DNA of 5,590 nt from contig DOQE01000056.1 of assembly GCA_003512585.1 (NCBI GenBank), forward strand, positions 245 through 5,834, written 5' to 3'. Made by a program: the position numbers and the translations under genes. Shown here piece by piece: positions 1 to 5,590 of this stretch (position 1 is the stretch's first letter; every line of letters starts with the position of its first letter). This DNA is from Bacillota bacterium (GTDB lineage: Bacteria > Bacillota_I > Bacilli_A > RFN20 > CAG-826). The notes below the pieces were generated by a model. The model was not told the DNA's origin and did not search any database. It saw only the letters and a program-made list of their open reading frames with translations.

Positions 1-209
1 TTTGATTCAATGATTCTATTCTTAATAGAAATAATCCAAGAAATTATAAAATAATAGAAAATCAAATTAGAAGAAAAAGAACAAAAACTTTTCCAAAAAG
101 GAGGAAGATAAGTATCGATATATTGGAAAAAACCTGCTAAAACAAATAAAAATACAATCGATATGCAAAATATTGTTCTCTTACTTTTTATATTCCAACT
201 AAAAATCAT
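1..209 (-). CDS. Membrane protein, N-terminal part (runs off left edge); possible sensor kinase N-terminus
   Basis: An open frame starts at ATG 209-207 and stays open for 69 codons to the window edge, so the rest of the gene lies outside. The protein begins MIFSWNIKSKRTIFC. A basic stretch (residues 8-11) is followed by a hydrophobic helix at about 12-30, a short loop with YLPPFW (34-39), a second hydrophobic helix at about 46-61, and a basic end ISIKNRIIES. Helix 1 followed by an LPP-type loop, a second helix and a W-I-S-I-x-x-R-I-I motif resembles, from memory, the N-terminus of multi-helix (7TM-type) sensor histidine kinases of Clostridia and relatives. That assignment is tentative; the membrane character is clear. 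The start is supported by the change from non-coding to coding character and by a weak purine-rich AAAGAAG just upstream, not by a strong ribosome binding site. It is divergent from tex across a 106-bp gap. Confidence 0.7.
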   Translation of the reverse strand, partial: MIFSWNIKSKRTIFCISIVFLFVLAGFFQYIDTYLPPFWKSFCSFSSNLIFYYFIISWIISIKNRIIES

Positions 210-280
210 TTACTTCTTTATTTTATATCCTTACGACAACGAAATTAAATATTCCTTTACCTATGAATAAAAATTCCCAA

Positions 281-309
281 TTAATAAATTAAATTAACTA
301 GATTAAAAT
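281..309 (+). promoter_or_regulatory. Candidate sigma-A-type promoter of tex
   Basis: TTAATA at 281-286 and TAAAAT at 304-309 are separated by 17 bp and match the -35 and -10 consensus hexamers at 4 of 6 and 5 of 6 positions. The expected transcription start, about 7 nt after the -10 box, falls at or next to the tex ATG at 316, which would leave essentially no leader. The region is extremely AT-rich, so a match of this quality can arise by chance. The rest of the divergent gap 210-315 shows no gene and no strong hairpin. Confidence 0.35.
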
Positions 310-315
310 TAAAAC

Positions 316-2463
316 ATGGACATTATTTCTTATTTATCAATTAAACTAAATATTAACCAAAGCCAAGTAAAATCAACAATAAAAATGATTGAAGACGGGG
401 CAACAATCCCTTTCATTGCAAGATATAAAAAAGAAGAAACAGGCAATCTTTCTGACATAACTTTAAGATTATTAGAAGAAGAAAGGGAAAAATACATTAA
501 GCTAGACGAAAGAAAGCAAACCGTATTAAAAAGCATAAAAGAACAAAATAAATTAACAATAGAATTAGAAAAACAAATCGAAGAATGCGATAACCTTAAT
601 TTGCTAGAAACTATCTATAGGCCATATAAACCAAAGCGAAAGACAAGAGGCTCTATGGCTATAGAAAAAGGATTAAAGGAACTATCCGTCTACATCCTAA
701 AGCAAAATGGTGATATAGACAGTTTAAATAAATTTGCCGCCTCTTTTATAAGCAAAGAAAAAGGTGTCAATAACATAGAAGAAGCCATTAACGGGGCAAA
801 AGATATAATTGCCGAAGATATATCAGATACCCCAGCCTTTTACTTATTTGGTAAAAACTATATAAACAAAACAGGTAAAATCAAATCCAAGCAAACAAAA
901 GAAGACATCACCAATAAATATGAAAATTACAATAATTTTGAAACGCCTATCTATAAAATAAAGTCCTACCAAGTTTTAGCCTTGCTTAGGGCAAAAAAAG
1001 AAAAGAAATTAACGTTTTCTTTTATTTATGATTCTTTAACGATTCAAAATGAAATAGCTAGAAAAACAATACGAAGAAAGGGCGATTTCTTTGAAAATAT
1101 ATTAAAAGAAGCAATCCAAGATTCTTACAAAAGATTAATGGGTCCATCCATAGAAAACGAAATATTGTCTGATTTATTTGCAAAAGCCCAAGATGCATCT
1201 TTATCTTTATTTTCTAAAAACTTAAGGCAACTACTTCTAGCTTCGCCTTTAAAAGATAAGCAAATATTAGGGTTTGATCCAGGATATAAAAACGGATGCA
1301 AATTGGCATTAATTAATAAAGAGGGGACCGTTTTAACTTCTTCAATTATTTTTCCAACCATAGGAAAAGAAAAAGAAGCCGAGGCTAAATTAAAGGAAAT
1401 CTATGATAAATATGGATTCGATTATATTGCCTTAGGAAATGGAACTGCCAGTAGAGAAAGTGAGAAATTCTTAAATTCATTCTTGGAAAAAAATAATTTT
1501 AAAAACGTCAATATAACAATAGTTAATGAATCAGGCGCTTCCGTTTATAGCGCTTCCCCTATAGCCATAAAAGAATTTCCAAACATGGACATAGAAGAAC
1601 GTTCATCCGTTTGTTTGGCTAGACGTTTATTAGATCCAATGGCAGAGTTAGTTAAAATACCTCCAGAAGCAATCGGGGTTGGACAATATCAACATGATTT
1701 AGATGAAAACAAATTAAAGCAAACATTAGAAGGGACTACCATAGATGCCGTAAATGAGGTAGGCGTGTATTTGAATACGGCATCAGCATCTTTACTAAAA
1801 TACGTTTCTGGACTTAATGAAAAAATTGCCAATTCCATTGTTGCTTATAAAGAAGAAAATGGTCCTTTTATAGAAAGAAAAGACTTGCTAAAAGTAAAAG
1901 GATTTGGCGAAAAAACTTTTATATCAGCCGCTGGGTTTTTACGCATTAATAACGACAATCCATTAGAAAAAACAGCCGTCCACCCAAAAGATTATAAAGC
2001 TACGTTGGAATTGTTAAAAAGAATCGGGCTTTCTTTAAAAGAATTGGGAAGCGAAAAATCTAATTCAATACTGAATTCTAATTTAGACTTAGAAGCGTTA
2101 TCAAAAGAATTAAATCTAGGCATATATACCTTAGCTGACATCATTGAAGAATTAAAAAAGCCAGGAAGAGACTTAAGAGAAAAAATCGATTCAGCTATCC
2201 TAGATAAAAAAGTCACAGATATTAAGGATTTAAGACTAGGCATGGAGCTAAACGGAACTATACGTAATCTATCTGACTTTGGGGCCTTTGTTGATATAGG
2301 CATTCATCAAGATGGCTTATTGCATATCTCGGAAATTTCAAATAGCTTTGTCAAACATCCAAGCGAAAAGCTTTATTTAGGCGAAATTGTAAAAGTAAAA
2401 GTAATTAAAATTGATTTGGAAAGAAAAAGAATTTCTTTGTCAATGAAACAAGTAAATAATTAA
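316..2463 (+). CDS. tex: Tex, transcription accessory protein (YqgF / HhH / S1 domains)
   Basis: This is a complete 715-residue Tex protein, within the usual family size. Tex is a conserved cytoplasmic nucleic-acid-binding protein linked to transcription; its exact biochemical role in bacteria is poorly defined. The N-terminus MDIISYLSIKLNI..TIPFIARYKKE is the typical Tex opening and fixes the start at 316. The YqgF-like RNase H fold begins around residue 317 with GFDPG (D321), followed by a helix-hairpin-helix pair at about 490-542 (including KVKGFGEKT). A C-terminal S1 RNA-binding domain at about 642-711 carries G-x-I-R-N-L-S-D-F-G-A-F-V-D and the DGLLHISEIS signature. No truncation or frameshift is visible. 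The ATG has no Shine-Dalgarno sequence upstream, unlike most minus-strand genes here, and the best promoter match would give a leaderless mRNA. Its stop overlaps the stop of the convergent dipeptidase gene. Confidence 0.96.
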   Translation: MDIISYLSIKLNINQSQVKSTIKMIEDGATIPFIARYKKEETGNLSDITLRLLEEEREKYIKLDERKQTVLKSIKEQNKLTIELEKQIEECDNLNLLETIYRPYKPKRKTRGSMAIEKGLKELSVYILKQNGDIDSLNKFAASFISKEKGVNNIEEAINGAKDIIAEDISDTPAFYLFGKNYINKTGKIKSKQTKEDITNKYENYNNFETPIYKIKSYQVLALLRAKKEKKLTFSFIYDSLTIQNEIARKTIRRKGDFFENILKEAIQDSYKRLMGPSIENEILSDLFAKAQDASLSLFSKNLRQLLLASPLKDKQILGFDPGYKNGCKLALINKEGTVLTSSIIFPTIGKEKEAEAKLKEIYDKYGFDYIALGNGTASRESEKFLNSFLEKNNFKNVNITIVNESGASVYSASPIAIKEFPNMDIEERSSVCLARRLLDPMAELVKIPPEAIGVGQYQHDLDENKLKQTLEGTTIDAVNEVGVYLNTASASLLKYVSGLNEKIANSIVAYKEENGPFIERKDLLKVKGFGEKTFISAAGFLRINNDNPLEKTAVHPKDYKATLELLKRIGLSLKELGSEKSNSILNSNLDLEALSKELNLGIYTLADIIEELKKPGRDLREKIDSAILDKKVTDIKDLRLGMELNGTIRNLSDFGAFVDIGIHQDGLLHISEISNSFVKHPSEKLYLGEIVKVKVIKIDLERKRISLSMKQVNN

Positions 2464-2467
2464 TTAT
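2456..2467. other. 12-bp perfect palindrome spanning the two convergent stop codons
   Basis: ATAATTAATTAT reads identically on both strands and is centred between 2461 and 2462. It contains the TAA stop of tex (2461-2463) and the TAA stop of the dipeptidase gene (2460-2462 on the other strand), so both proteins end in Asn-stop from the same bases. It is all A/T and lacks a loop and a T-tract, so it is not a convincing terminator by itself. Confidence 0.6.
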
Positions 2468-3923
2468 CACTTCTAGCAAATGCGTTTTTCATAAGCAAAC
2501 TAGATTCATATAAGACGTTGTTAAGAGCTTTATCGGTTTCACTTTTAATTACTAAAGCAAGTTCTTCATTGGCCTTATTGAGTAAAGTTAAGTCGTTATT
2601 CTTTTTAAATAATTCGTCATATTTGTTAAGCAATCTATGGCAATTATTGAAGCAAGCGTTTTGATATCTTTCAATATGAATTGATGTTTTTTGGAAATGA
2701 GAATCCGCTAAAGCGGAAATTAATCTAGATGTCCAATAAAAATTAGATGTCGATACTTTTAAAGTCGTATTAGTTAAATAGGCAGGAGCTTTTTCGACAT
2801 TGGCGTATATAGGCAAAGCAGCATTAAAGACATTAGAAGCAAAGCAAATCCATTCGATTGCCGCTATTTCAAAAGGAACATTGTTCCTAATTTCTAGCAT
2901 AGCCAAAAACGAAGTCCTATTTACCCCAATGCTACGATACATATTCTTCTTATCGGAATTTATTTTTCCATAAGGATCGAACTCCGTTCCTTGATAATGG
3001 GAAGAGAGAATATATTTTACGTCTTCTATAGTAATTTTATGCTCAGGAATTAAACTCCAAGGCAAATCATCATCTTCCGGGGAATATTGTCTATTTTCCC
3101 CTTCCCATTTTATGCTTCTAGGGCAAAGAAATTTTCCCATATACCAAGCACGTGGAGTGTTGTAAATATGGTCTGAATCGTCATGACTGCCAAAAGCTAA
3201 ACGGGGATTAAATTTCTCACCTTGATTGGTATTCAAATGATATTTATCGATGAATTCTTTTAAATCCAATGAGCACATATGGTTAATTTTATTTCCAAAG
3301 GCATCAATAAAATCAAATTCATCCATGCCAAATTGATTAGGCATAATAACGCAACGATCGTCAGGTACTCTTTTGGCAATATAATGATGGCCTCCTATTG
3401 TTTCTAGCCACCATATTTCATCTTTATCGCTAATTGCAATGCCGTTAGGCTCATATGTACCATATTGTTCTAACAAAGAAGCAAGTCTAATTACCCCTTC
3501 TCTAGCGGAACTAATGTAAGGAAGAACTAGGCTAATTAAATCTTCTTCCCCTATACCCCCTATGATTTCTTTTCCGTTTTCCTTATGAAGTTCTACATAA
3601 GGATCGGCACCTAAAACCCTTGGATTGCTAGTAATGGTTTCTGTAGCAGACATGGCAACGTTTTTCTCATTAATGCCGGCCGCACCCCAAACTCCTTCTT
3701 TTTTATCGACGTTTGGCATTAAAGTATATCTATACGAAAAGGAAGGCAAAGGAATTGAAACATGGCTGATTTTAGATTTATAAACACCAACCTGGGCGTT
3801 TCTTTTTATAATTGAAAGCTTTTTTACGTGGAAATGCCCGCTAGGCGAATCATCGTTCCTGGCTACTATGGTCGAACCATTATTCGAAGCATTTTTTCCT
3901 ACTAATATTGTTGTACAGGGCAT
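2460..3923 (-). CDS. pepD: C69-family dipeptidase (PepD type, Ntn-hydrolase)
   Basis: This is a complete 487-residue protein of peptidase family C69, cysteine dipeptidases of the N-terminal-nucleophile superfamily that hydrolyse a range of dipeptides. Numbered from ATG 3923, it starts MPCTT, making Cys3 the predicted nucleophile. It continues with the family signature VGK-x-A-S-x-N-G-S-T-I-x-A-R-N-D-D (8-25), then GAAGINEKNVAMSATET (80-96) and the block GIAISDKDEIWWLETIGGHH (161-180). No signal peptide precedes the cysteine, so it is predicted to be cytoplasmic. I chose ATG 3923 over the in-frame TTG at 3929 because AAGGAGA (3937-3931) is 7 nt from the ATG but overlaps too closely with the TTG. 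Met-Pro must be removed to free Cys3; this may be autocatalytic, as in Ntn relatives. It lies 76 bp downstream of the permease gene on the same strand and could be co-transcribed with it. Function is likely peptide catabolism for amino-acid supply. Confidence 0.93.
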   Translation of the reverse strand: MPCTTILVGKNASNNGSTIVARNDDSPSGHFHVKKLSIIKRNAQVGVYKSKISHVSIPLPSFSYRYTLMPNVDKKEGVWGAAGINEKNVAMSATETITSNPRVLGADPYVELHKENGKEIIGGIGEEDLISLVLPYISSAREGVIRLASLLEQYGTYEPNGIAISDKDEIWWLETIGGHHYIAKRVPDDRCVIMPNQFGMDEFDFIDAFGNKINHMCSLDLKEFIDKYHLNTNQGEKFNPRLAFGSHDDSDHIYNTPRAWYMGKFLCPRSIKWEGENRQYSPEDDDLPWSLIPEHKITIEDVKYILSSHYQGTEFDPYGKINSDKKNMYRSIGVNRTSFLAMLEIRNNVPFEIAAIEWICFASNVFNAALPIYANVEKAPAYLTNTTLKVSTSNFYWTSRLISALADSHFQKTSIHIERYQNACFNNCHRLLNKYDELFKKNNDLTLLNKANEELALVIKSETDKALNNVLYESSLLMKNAFARSDN

Positions 3924-3930
3924 AAACAAA

Positions 3931-3949
3931 TCTCCTTGAAAAGATTATA
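3931..3949 (-). promoter_or_regulatory. Ribosome binding site and -10-like box of the dipeptidase gene
   Basis: On the minus strand AAGGAGA occupies 3937-3931, a near-perfect Shine-Dalgarno site 7 nt before ATG 3923; this decides the start. A perfect TATAAT lies at 3949-3944, but no good -35 hexamer is found 16-18 bp upstream and there is no TG extension. Transcription from it would begin almost at the Shine-Dalgarno site. The ribosome binding site is strong; the promoter is only possible. Confidence 0.5.
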
Positions 3950-3988
3950 TATCTAATTCGTTTAAAAATACTTGTTTAATTTAATTAA

Positions 3989-4003
3989 CTAATTTTCAAT
4001 TAG
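3989..4003 (-). other. Small AT-rich inverted repeat at the end of the permease gene
   Basis: CTAATT and AATTAG form a 6-bp perfect inverted repeat around a 3-nt loop, overlapping the TAA stop of the permease gene (4002-4000). Only one of the six pairs is G-C and the following minus-strand sequence is AT-mixed, not a T-run. It is at best a weak attenuator between the permease and dipeptidase genes, and read-through looks likely. Confidence 0.25.
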
Positions 4004-4944
4004 GATTTAATAACAAGAATTAACGATAAACAAATAACAAAAACACCTTCGAAAACCCTTATTATAGAAGGAGTGATTTTTTGAATTTCGTCCATATTCT
4101 CACCTACCCCTAAAATATAAGTTCCAAATGAAGGGTATGAAATATTTAAAAAAACACAAAGAGCACATAAAGCAATAGACAAAAATGTCAAAAAAATACC
4201 GAAATCTAAACCTTTTTTGAAAAATGTCCCAAAGATTAAAATTAATGAACCGATGGTAAAGGAGGTAACAACTCCATAACCACTTCTTTTAAAAGCCAAA
4301 GAATAAATCGAAGTCAGTTCCCAACAATCCCCATTAAAAAGCAAAACAGTTTTTACTTTAGAAAATGGGATTGCAATTATAAAAAACAAAATATAATTTA
4401 TTAAAATAAGCAAAAAATAGAAAAATATTTTTCCGATGATAAAACTATTTTTATGAATAGAAGAAGGAATAACGTTTTTATATGAATTCTTGGATTCACT
4501 AGAAAAAAACAAACACCATGCAGGATATAGACACAAAATGCAAAATAAAAAGGGGATAAAAGAAATAAACTTTAGTAAAAAAGAAGAAGAAGCACTTAGC
4601 TCATAACCCATTAACCCTTTTTTGTCAAACGCATAAAATGATTCTGGATTAATTTTATTTTCAAAAAGTAATGAAAAATACTGGTAATTTTCTAAACACA
4701 CAACATCATTAGTTTCTTGGTACGTTTTTAAATTATCGGCCATTTTTTGCTCGCATAGATTCATAAAATCAGAACCGCCATAGGTTGGAACCATAGAAAA
4801 AACATTGCTTAGTAGCAAACACAATAGCAAAGAAAAGATAAATGAATTAATTATGAAAGCAAAAAAGCTAGAATCGTAAAACATTCTTTTAAACGAATAA
4901 ATAAAGCTTCTTTTTATTTCATTTTTATACATCGATTCTTTCAT
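4000..4944 (-). CDS. ABC-2-type transporter permease-like membrane protein
   Basis: This 314-residue integral membrane protein has six predicted helices at about 27-51, 123-147, 168-194, 223-242, 247-268 and 294-312. Helices 1 and 2 are separated by a loop of about 70 residues (52-122) that should face outward. After helix 2 comes SSESKNSYKNVIPSSIHKNS followed by helix 3 at IIGKIFFYF. An acidic/basic cytoplasmic segment with E-x-x-N and then GK at this point is typical of ABC-2 permeases, where it contacts the ATPase. Family placement rests on topology and this segment; the substrate cannot be told. AAAGGGAG (4954-4947) lies very close to ATG 4944, so an alternative start at ATG 4932 (residue 5) is possible. 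The first 20 nt overlap the upstream permease remnant, which suggests former translational coupling in a transporter operon. No ATPase gene is present in the window. The dipeptidase gene follows downstream on the same strand. Confidence 0.75.
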   Translation of the reverse strand: MKESMYKNEIKRSFIYSFKRMFYDSSFFAFIINSFIFSLLLCLLLSNVFSMVPTYGGSDFMNLCEQKMADNLKTYQETNDVVCLENYQYFSLLFENKINPESFYAFDKKGLMGYELSASSSFLLKFISFIPFLFCILCLYPAWCLFFSSESKNSYKNVIPSSIHKNSFIIGKIFFYFLLILINYILFFIIAIPFSKVKTVLLFNGDCWELTSIYSLAFKRSGYGVVTSFTIGSLILIFGTFFKKGLDFGIFLTFLSIALCALCVFLNISYPSFGTYILGVGENMDEIQKITPSIIRVFEGVFVICLSLILVIKS

Positions 4945-5113
4945 ATCTCCCTTTAATAAAAATTAACAAAAGCAAAGAAATAGCAAAATAGACTCCTAAA
5001 TCTATATAAAAGTTAGCACTTGTTCCAAAACTAAGCAAAAGAAGAGGTCCTGAAAATGGCAAAAATGTCCTAAAAACGATAGATTCAAATTCTAAAATAC
5101 AACTAAATCGCAA
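4925..5113 (-). pseudogene. 3' remnant of a second ABC-2 permease gene
   Basis: A 62-codon open frame ends at TAA 4927-4925. Its sequence FRTFLPFSGPLLL, then a hydrophobic helix DLGVYFAISLLLLIFI and a short basic-acidic tail GRYERIDV, looks like the final helix and cytoplasmic tail of an ABC-2 permease, where a (I/L)PF-(T/S)-(S/G)-P motif precedes the last helix. The frame has no Met codon. Its only start candidate is TTG 5113, with two in-frame TAA codons immediately upstream and no ribosome binding site. The most likely reading is the surviving end of a gene whose 5' part, perhaps with its ATPase gene, was deleted. A short functional membrane protein is less likely. The 96 bp between this frame and the DUF4177 stop (5114-5209) hold no recognisable gene or strong terminator, only AT-rich sequence with short open stretches lacking starts. 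Confidence 0.5.
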
Positions 5114-5209
5114 TTATTAGATTTTTCATTTTCGCAACAAAATATAAATTTTTTTAGAAAAATATAATCTACCGCTTTTGGATCAATGGATTTTTATTAA
5201 AAAGAATAT

Positions 5210-5407
5210 TTATTTCTCTTTTTCAAAAATCAGCAAGCAAACCATCCCTGGACCAGCACTGAAGTTTTCTAGTTTAGCTGTATGCAATTTCCATCCATCT
5301 CTAGAATATTGGTTTAAAACATTTTGAATGTCTTCGTTAAAGCCTTTATAAGAAGCTACAAGTGGATTTGCGGTTTTTACGCAAACACTTTTATATTCAT
5401 ATGCCAT
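5210..5407 (-). CDS. DUF4177-family small protein
   Basis: This is a complete 65-residue protein starting MAYEYKSVCV and ending CLLIFEKEK. The layout matches small DUF4177-type proteins: an N-terminal beta strand (Y-x-Y-K-x-V), a central helix (about 24-36), then the hallmark DGWKLH (37-42, Trp39) and a C-terminal hydrophobic strand (MVCLLIFEK). The biochemical role of the family is not known. There is no signal peptide or membrane segment, so it is predicted to be cytoplasmic. The start at ATG 5407 is supported by AGAGGGTG (5420-5413) 5 nt upstream and by a nearby promoter. The gene stands alone between tRNA-Ser and the transporter remnant, with a 96-bp gap to the latter. Confidence 0.85.
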   Translation of the reverse strand: MAYEYKSVCVKTANPLVASYKGFNEDIQNVLNQYSRDGWKLHTAKLENFSAGPGMVCLLIFEKEK

Positions 5408-5412
5408 AATTA

Positions 5413-5438
5413 CACCCTCTATTAACTAAACTATATCA
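5413..5438 (-). promoter_or_regulatory. Extended -10 promoter and ribosome binding site of the DUF4177 gene
   Basis: On the minus strand TGATATAGT (5438-5430) is an extended -10 element: TG, one spacer base, then TATAGT, 5 of 6 to consensus. No strong -35 is seen, which fits the extended -10 class. Transcription would start near 5423, giving a leader of about 15 nt that contains the Shine-Dalgarno-like AGAGGGTG (5420-5413). It lies just after the tRNA terminator, so the gene probably has its own transcript. Confidence 0.5.
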
Positions 5439-5453
5439 CAAATGTTTGCCTCT

Positions 5454-5477
5454 AAAATAAAAAAAGCCAACAAGGCC
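5454..5477 (-). terminator. Short intrinsic terminator after tRNA-Ser
   Basis: On the minus strand GGCC (5477-5474) and GGCT (5468-5465) pair as three G-C pairs plus one G-U pair around a TTGTT loop. Seven T residues (5465-5459) and, after one A, four more T residues (5457-5454) follow. The stem is short, but the T-tract and position about 40 nt after the tRNA 3' end fit an intrinsic terminator. The G-U pair forms only in the minus-strand RNA, which supports the orientation. Confidence 0.5.
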
Positions 5478-5517
5478 GATTTAATGTTACGATTTTATCA
5501 ATATCAATTTTTGAAAT

Positions 5518-5590
5518 TGGCGGAGGCGCAGAGATTCGAACTCTGGCTGGAGTGTTACCCCACTATCGGTTTTCAAGACCGACCCCTTCA
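5518..5590 (-). tRNA. tRNA-Ser (anticodon UGA), 5' end cut off by the window edge
   Basis: The reverse strand shows the anticodon stem-loop TCGGT-CTTGAAA-ACCGA with anticodon TGA (serine, UCA codons). A long class II variable arm follows, with AGTG/CACT pairing, then a T arm CAGAG-TTCGAAT-CTCTG and the 3' acceptor strand CGCCTCC with discriminator G. The CCA end is encoded (TGG at 5518-5520 on the plus strand). The visible part begins in the D arm; about 20 nt of the 5' end, which should include GGAGGCG, lie to the right of the window. The sequence is close to serine tRNAs of low-GC Firmicutes. Confidence 0.95.

Noticed and set aside
89..130. 8-bp inverted repeat TTTTCCAA/TTGGAAAA around an AAGGAGG motif, resembling a sequestered plus-strand ribosome binding site.
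   Set aside because: It lies inside the minus-strand membrane gene, where the AAGGAGG bases are the antisense of Leu-Pro-Pro codons. No plus-strand start codon follows at a usable distance, and the stem has only two G-C pairs.
6..138. Plus-strand open stretch of 44 codons near the left edge.
   Set aside because: It has a stop just before it, no start codon, and a basic composition typical of the reverse complement of a T-rich membrane gene; it is a shadow of the 1-209 gene.
222..227. Minus-strand TATAAA as the promoter of the left-edge gene.
   Set aside because: Transcription would begin only a few bases before the ATG, no -35 is present, and such a hexamer is expected by chance in this AT-rich gap.
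2364..2383. Possible small hairpin AAGC-GAAAA-GCTT near the 3' end of tex as a terminator.
   Set aside because: The stem is only 4 bp, it lies inside the coding region of the S1 domain, and no continuous T-run follows.
5092..5196. Minus-strand 33-codon stretch (SIDPKAVDYIFLKKF...) between the DUF4177 gene and the permease remnant.
   Set aside because: It looks somewhat protein-like but has no start codon or ribosome binding site, is bounded by stops, and matches no family I recognise. It could be a further relic of the deleted operon, but that cannot be supported.
5442..5590. Plus-strand open frame from ATG 5442 running through the tRNA to the window edge (MFASKIKKANKAD...).
   Set aside because: It crosses the terminator and the antisense of tRNA-Ser, a well-known source of spurious frames, and has no ribosome binding site.

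Overview
This is a low-GC (roughly one third G+C by eye), densely packed piece of a bacterial chromosome. AT-rich codon use, Shine-Dalgarno sites on most genes, a tRNA-Ser with an encoded CCA end, and a Tex protein next to a C69 dipeptidase suggest a low-GC Firmicutes lineage (Bacilli or an uncultivated Mollicutes-like gut group). The genes use TGG for Trp and contain no in-frame TGA, so nothing points to the mycoplasma code. The lineage is an inference.

Layout, left to right. (1) Positions 1-209, minus strand: the first 69 codons of a membrane protein that runs off the left edge, possibly the N-terminus of a sensor protein. (2) A 106-bp divergent intergenic region (210-315). (3) tex, plus strand, 316-2463, complete, with no visible Shine-Dalgarno site. 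(4) pepD-type C69 dipeptidase, minus strand, 2460-3923, meeting tex tail to tail with a 4-bp stop-codon overlap. (5) A six-helix ABC-2-like permease, minus strand, 4000-4944. (6) A 62-codon fragment at 4925-5113 that resembles the C-terminal end of a second ABC-2 permease and overlaps the start of the first. It has no credible start and looks like a decayed remnant. (7) A small DUF4177 protein, minus strand, 5210-5407, with its own extended -10 promoter. (8) A short terminator and the 3' part of tRNA-Ser(UGA), minus strand, cut by the right edge.

From the tRNA to the dipeptidase everything reads leftward, and tex alone reads rightward. Tex is a nucleic-acid-binding housekeeping protein and the C69 enzyme is a peptide-degrading enzyme. 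The permease has no ATPase partner in the window, so its transporter is either completed elsewhere or decaying. I see no mobile element, CRISPR array, phage gene or defence system. The window looks ordinary; the points worth attention are the edge gene, the signal-poor tex start, the transporter remnant and the overlapping stops.
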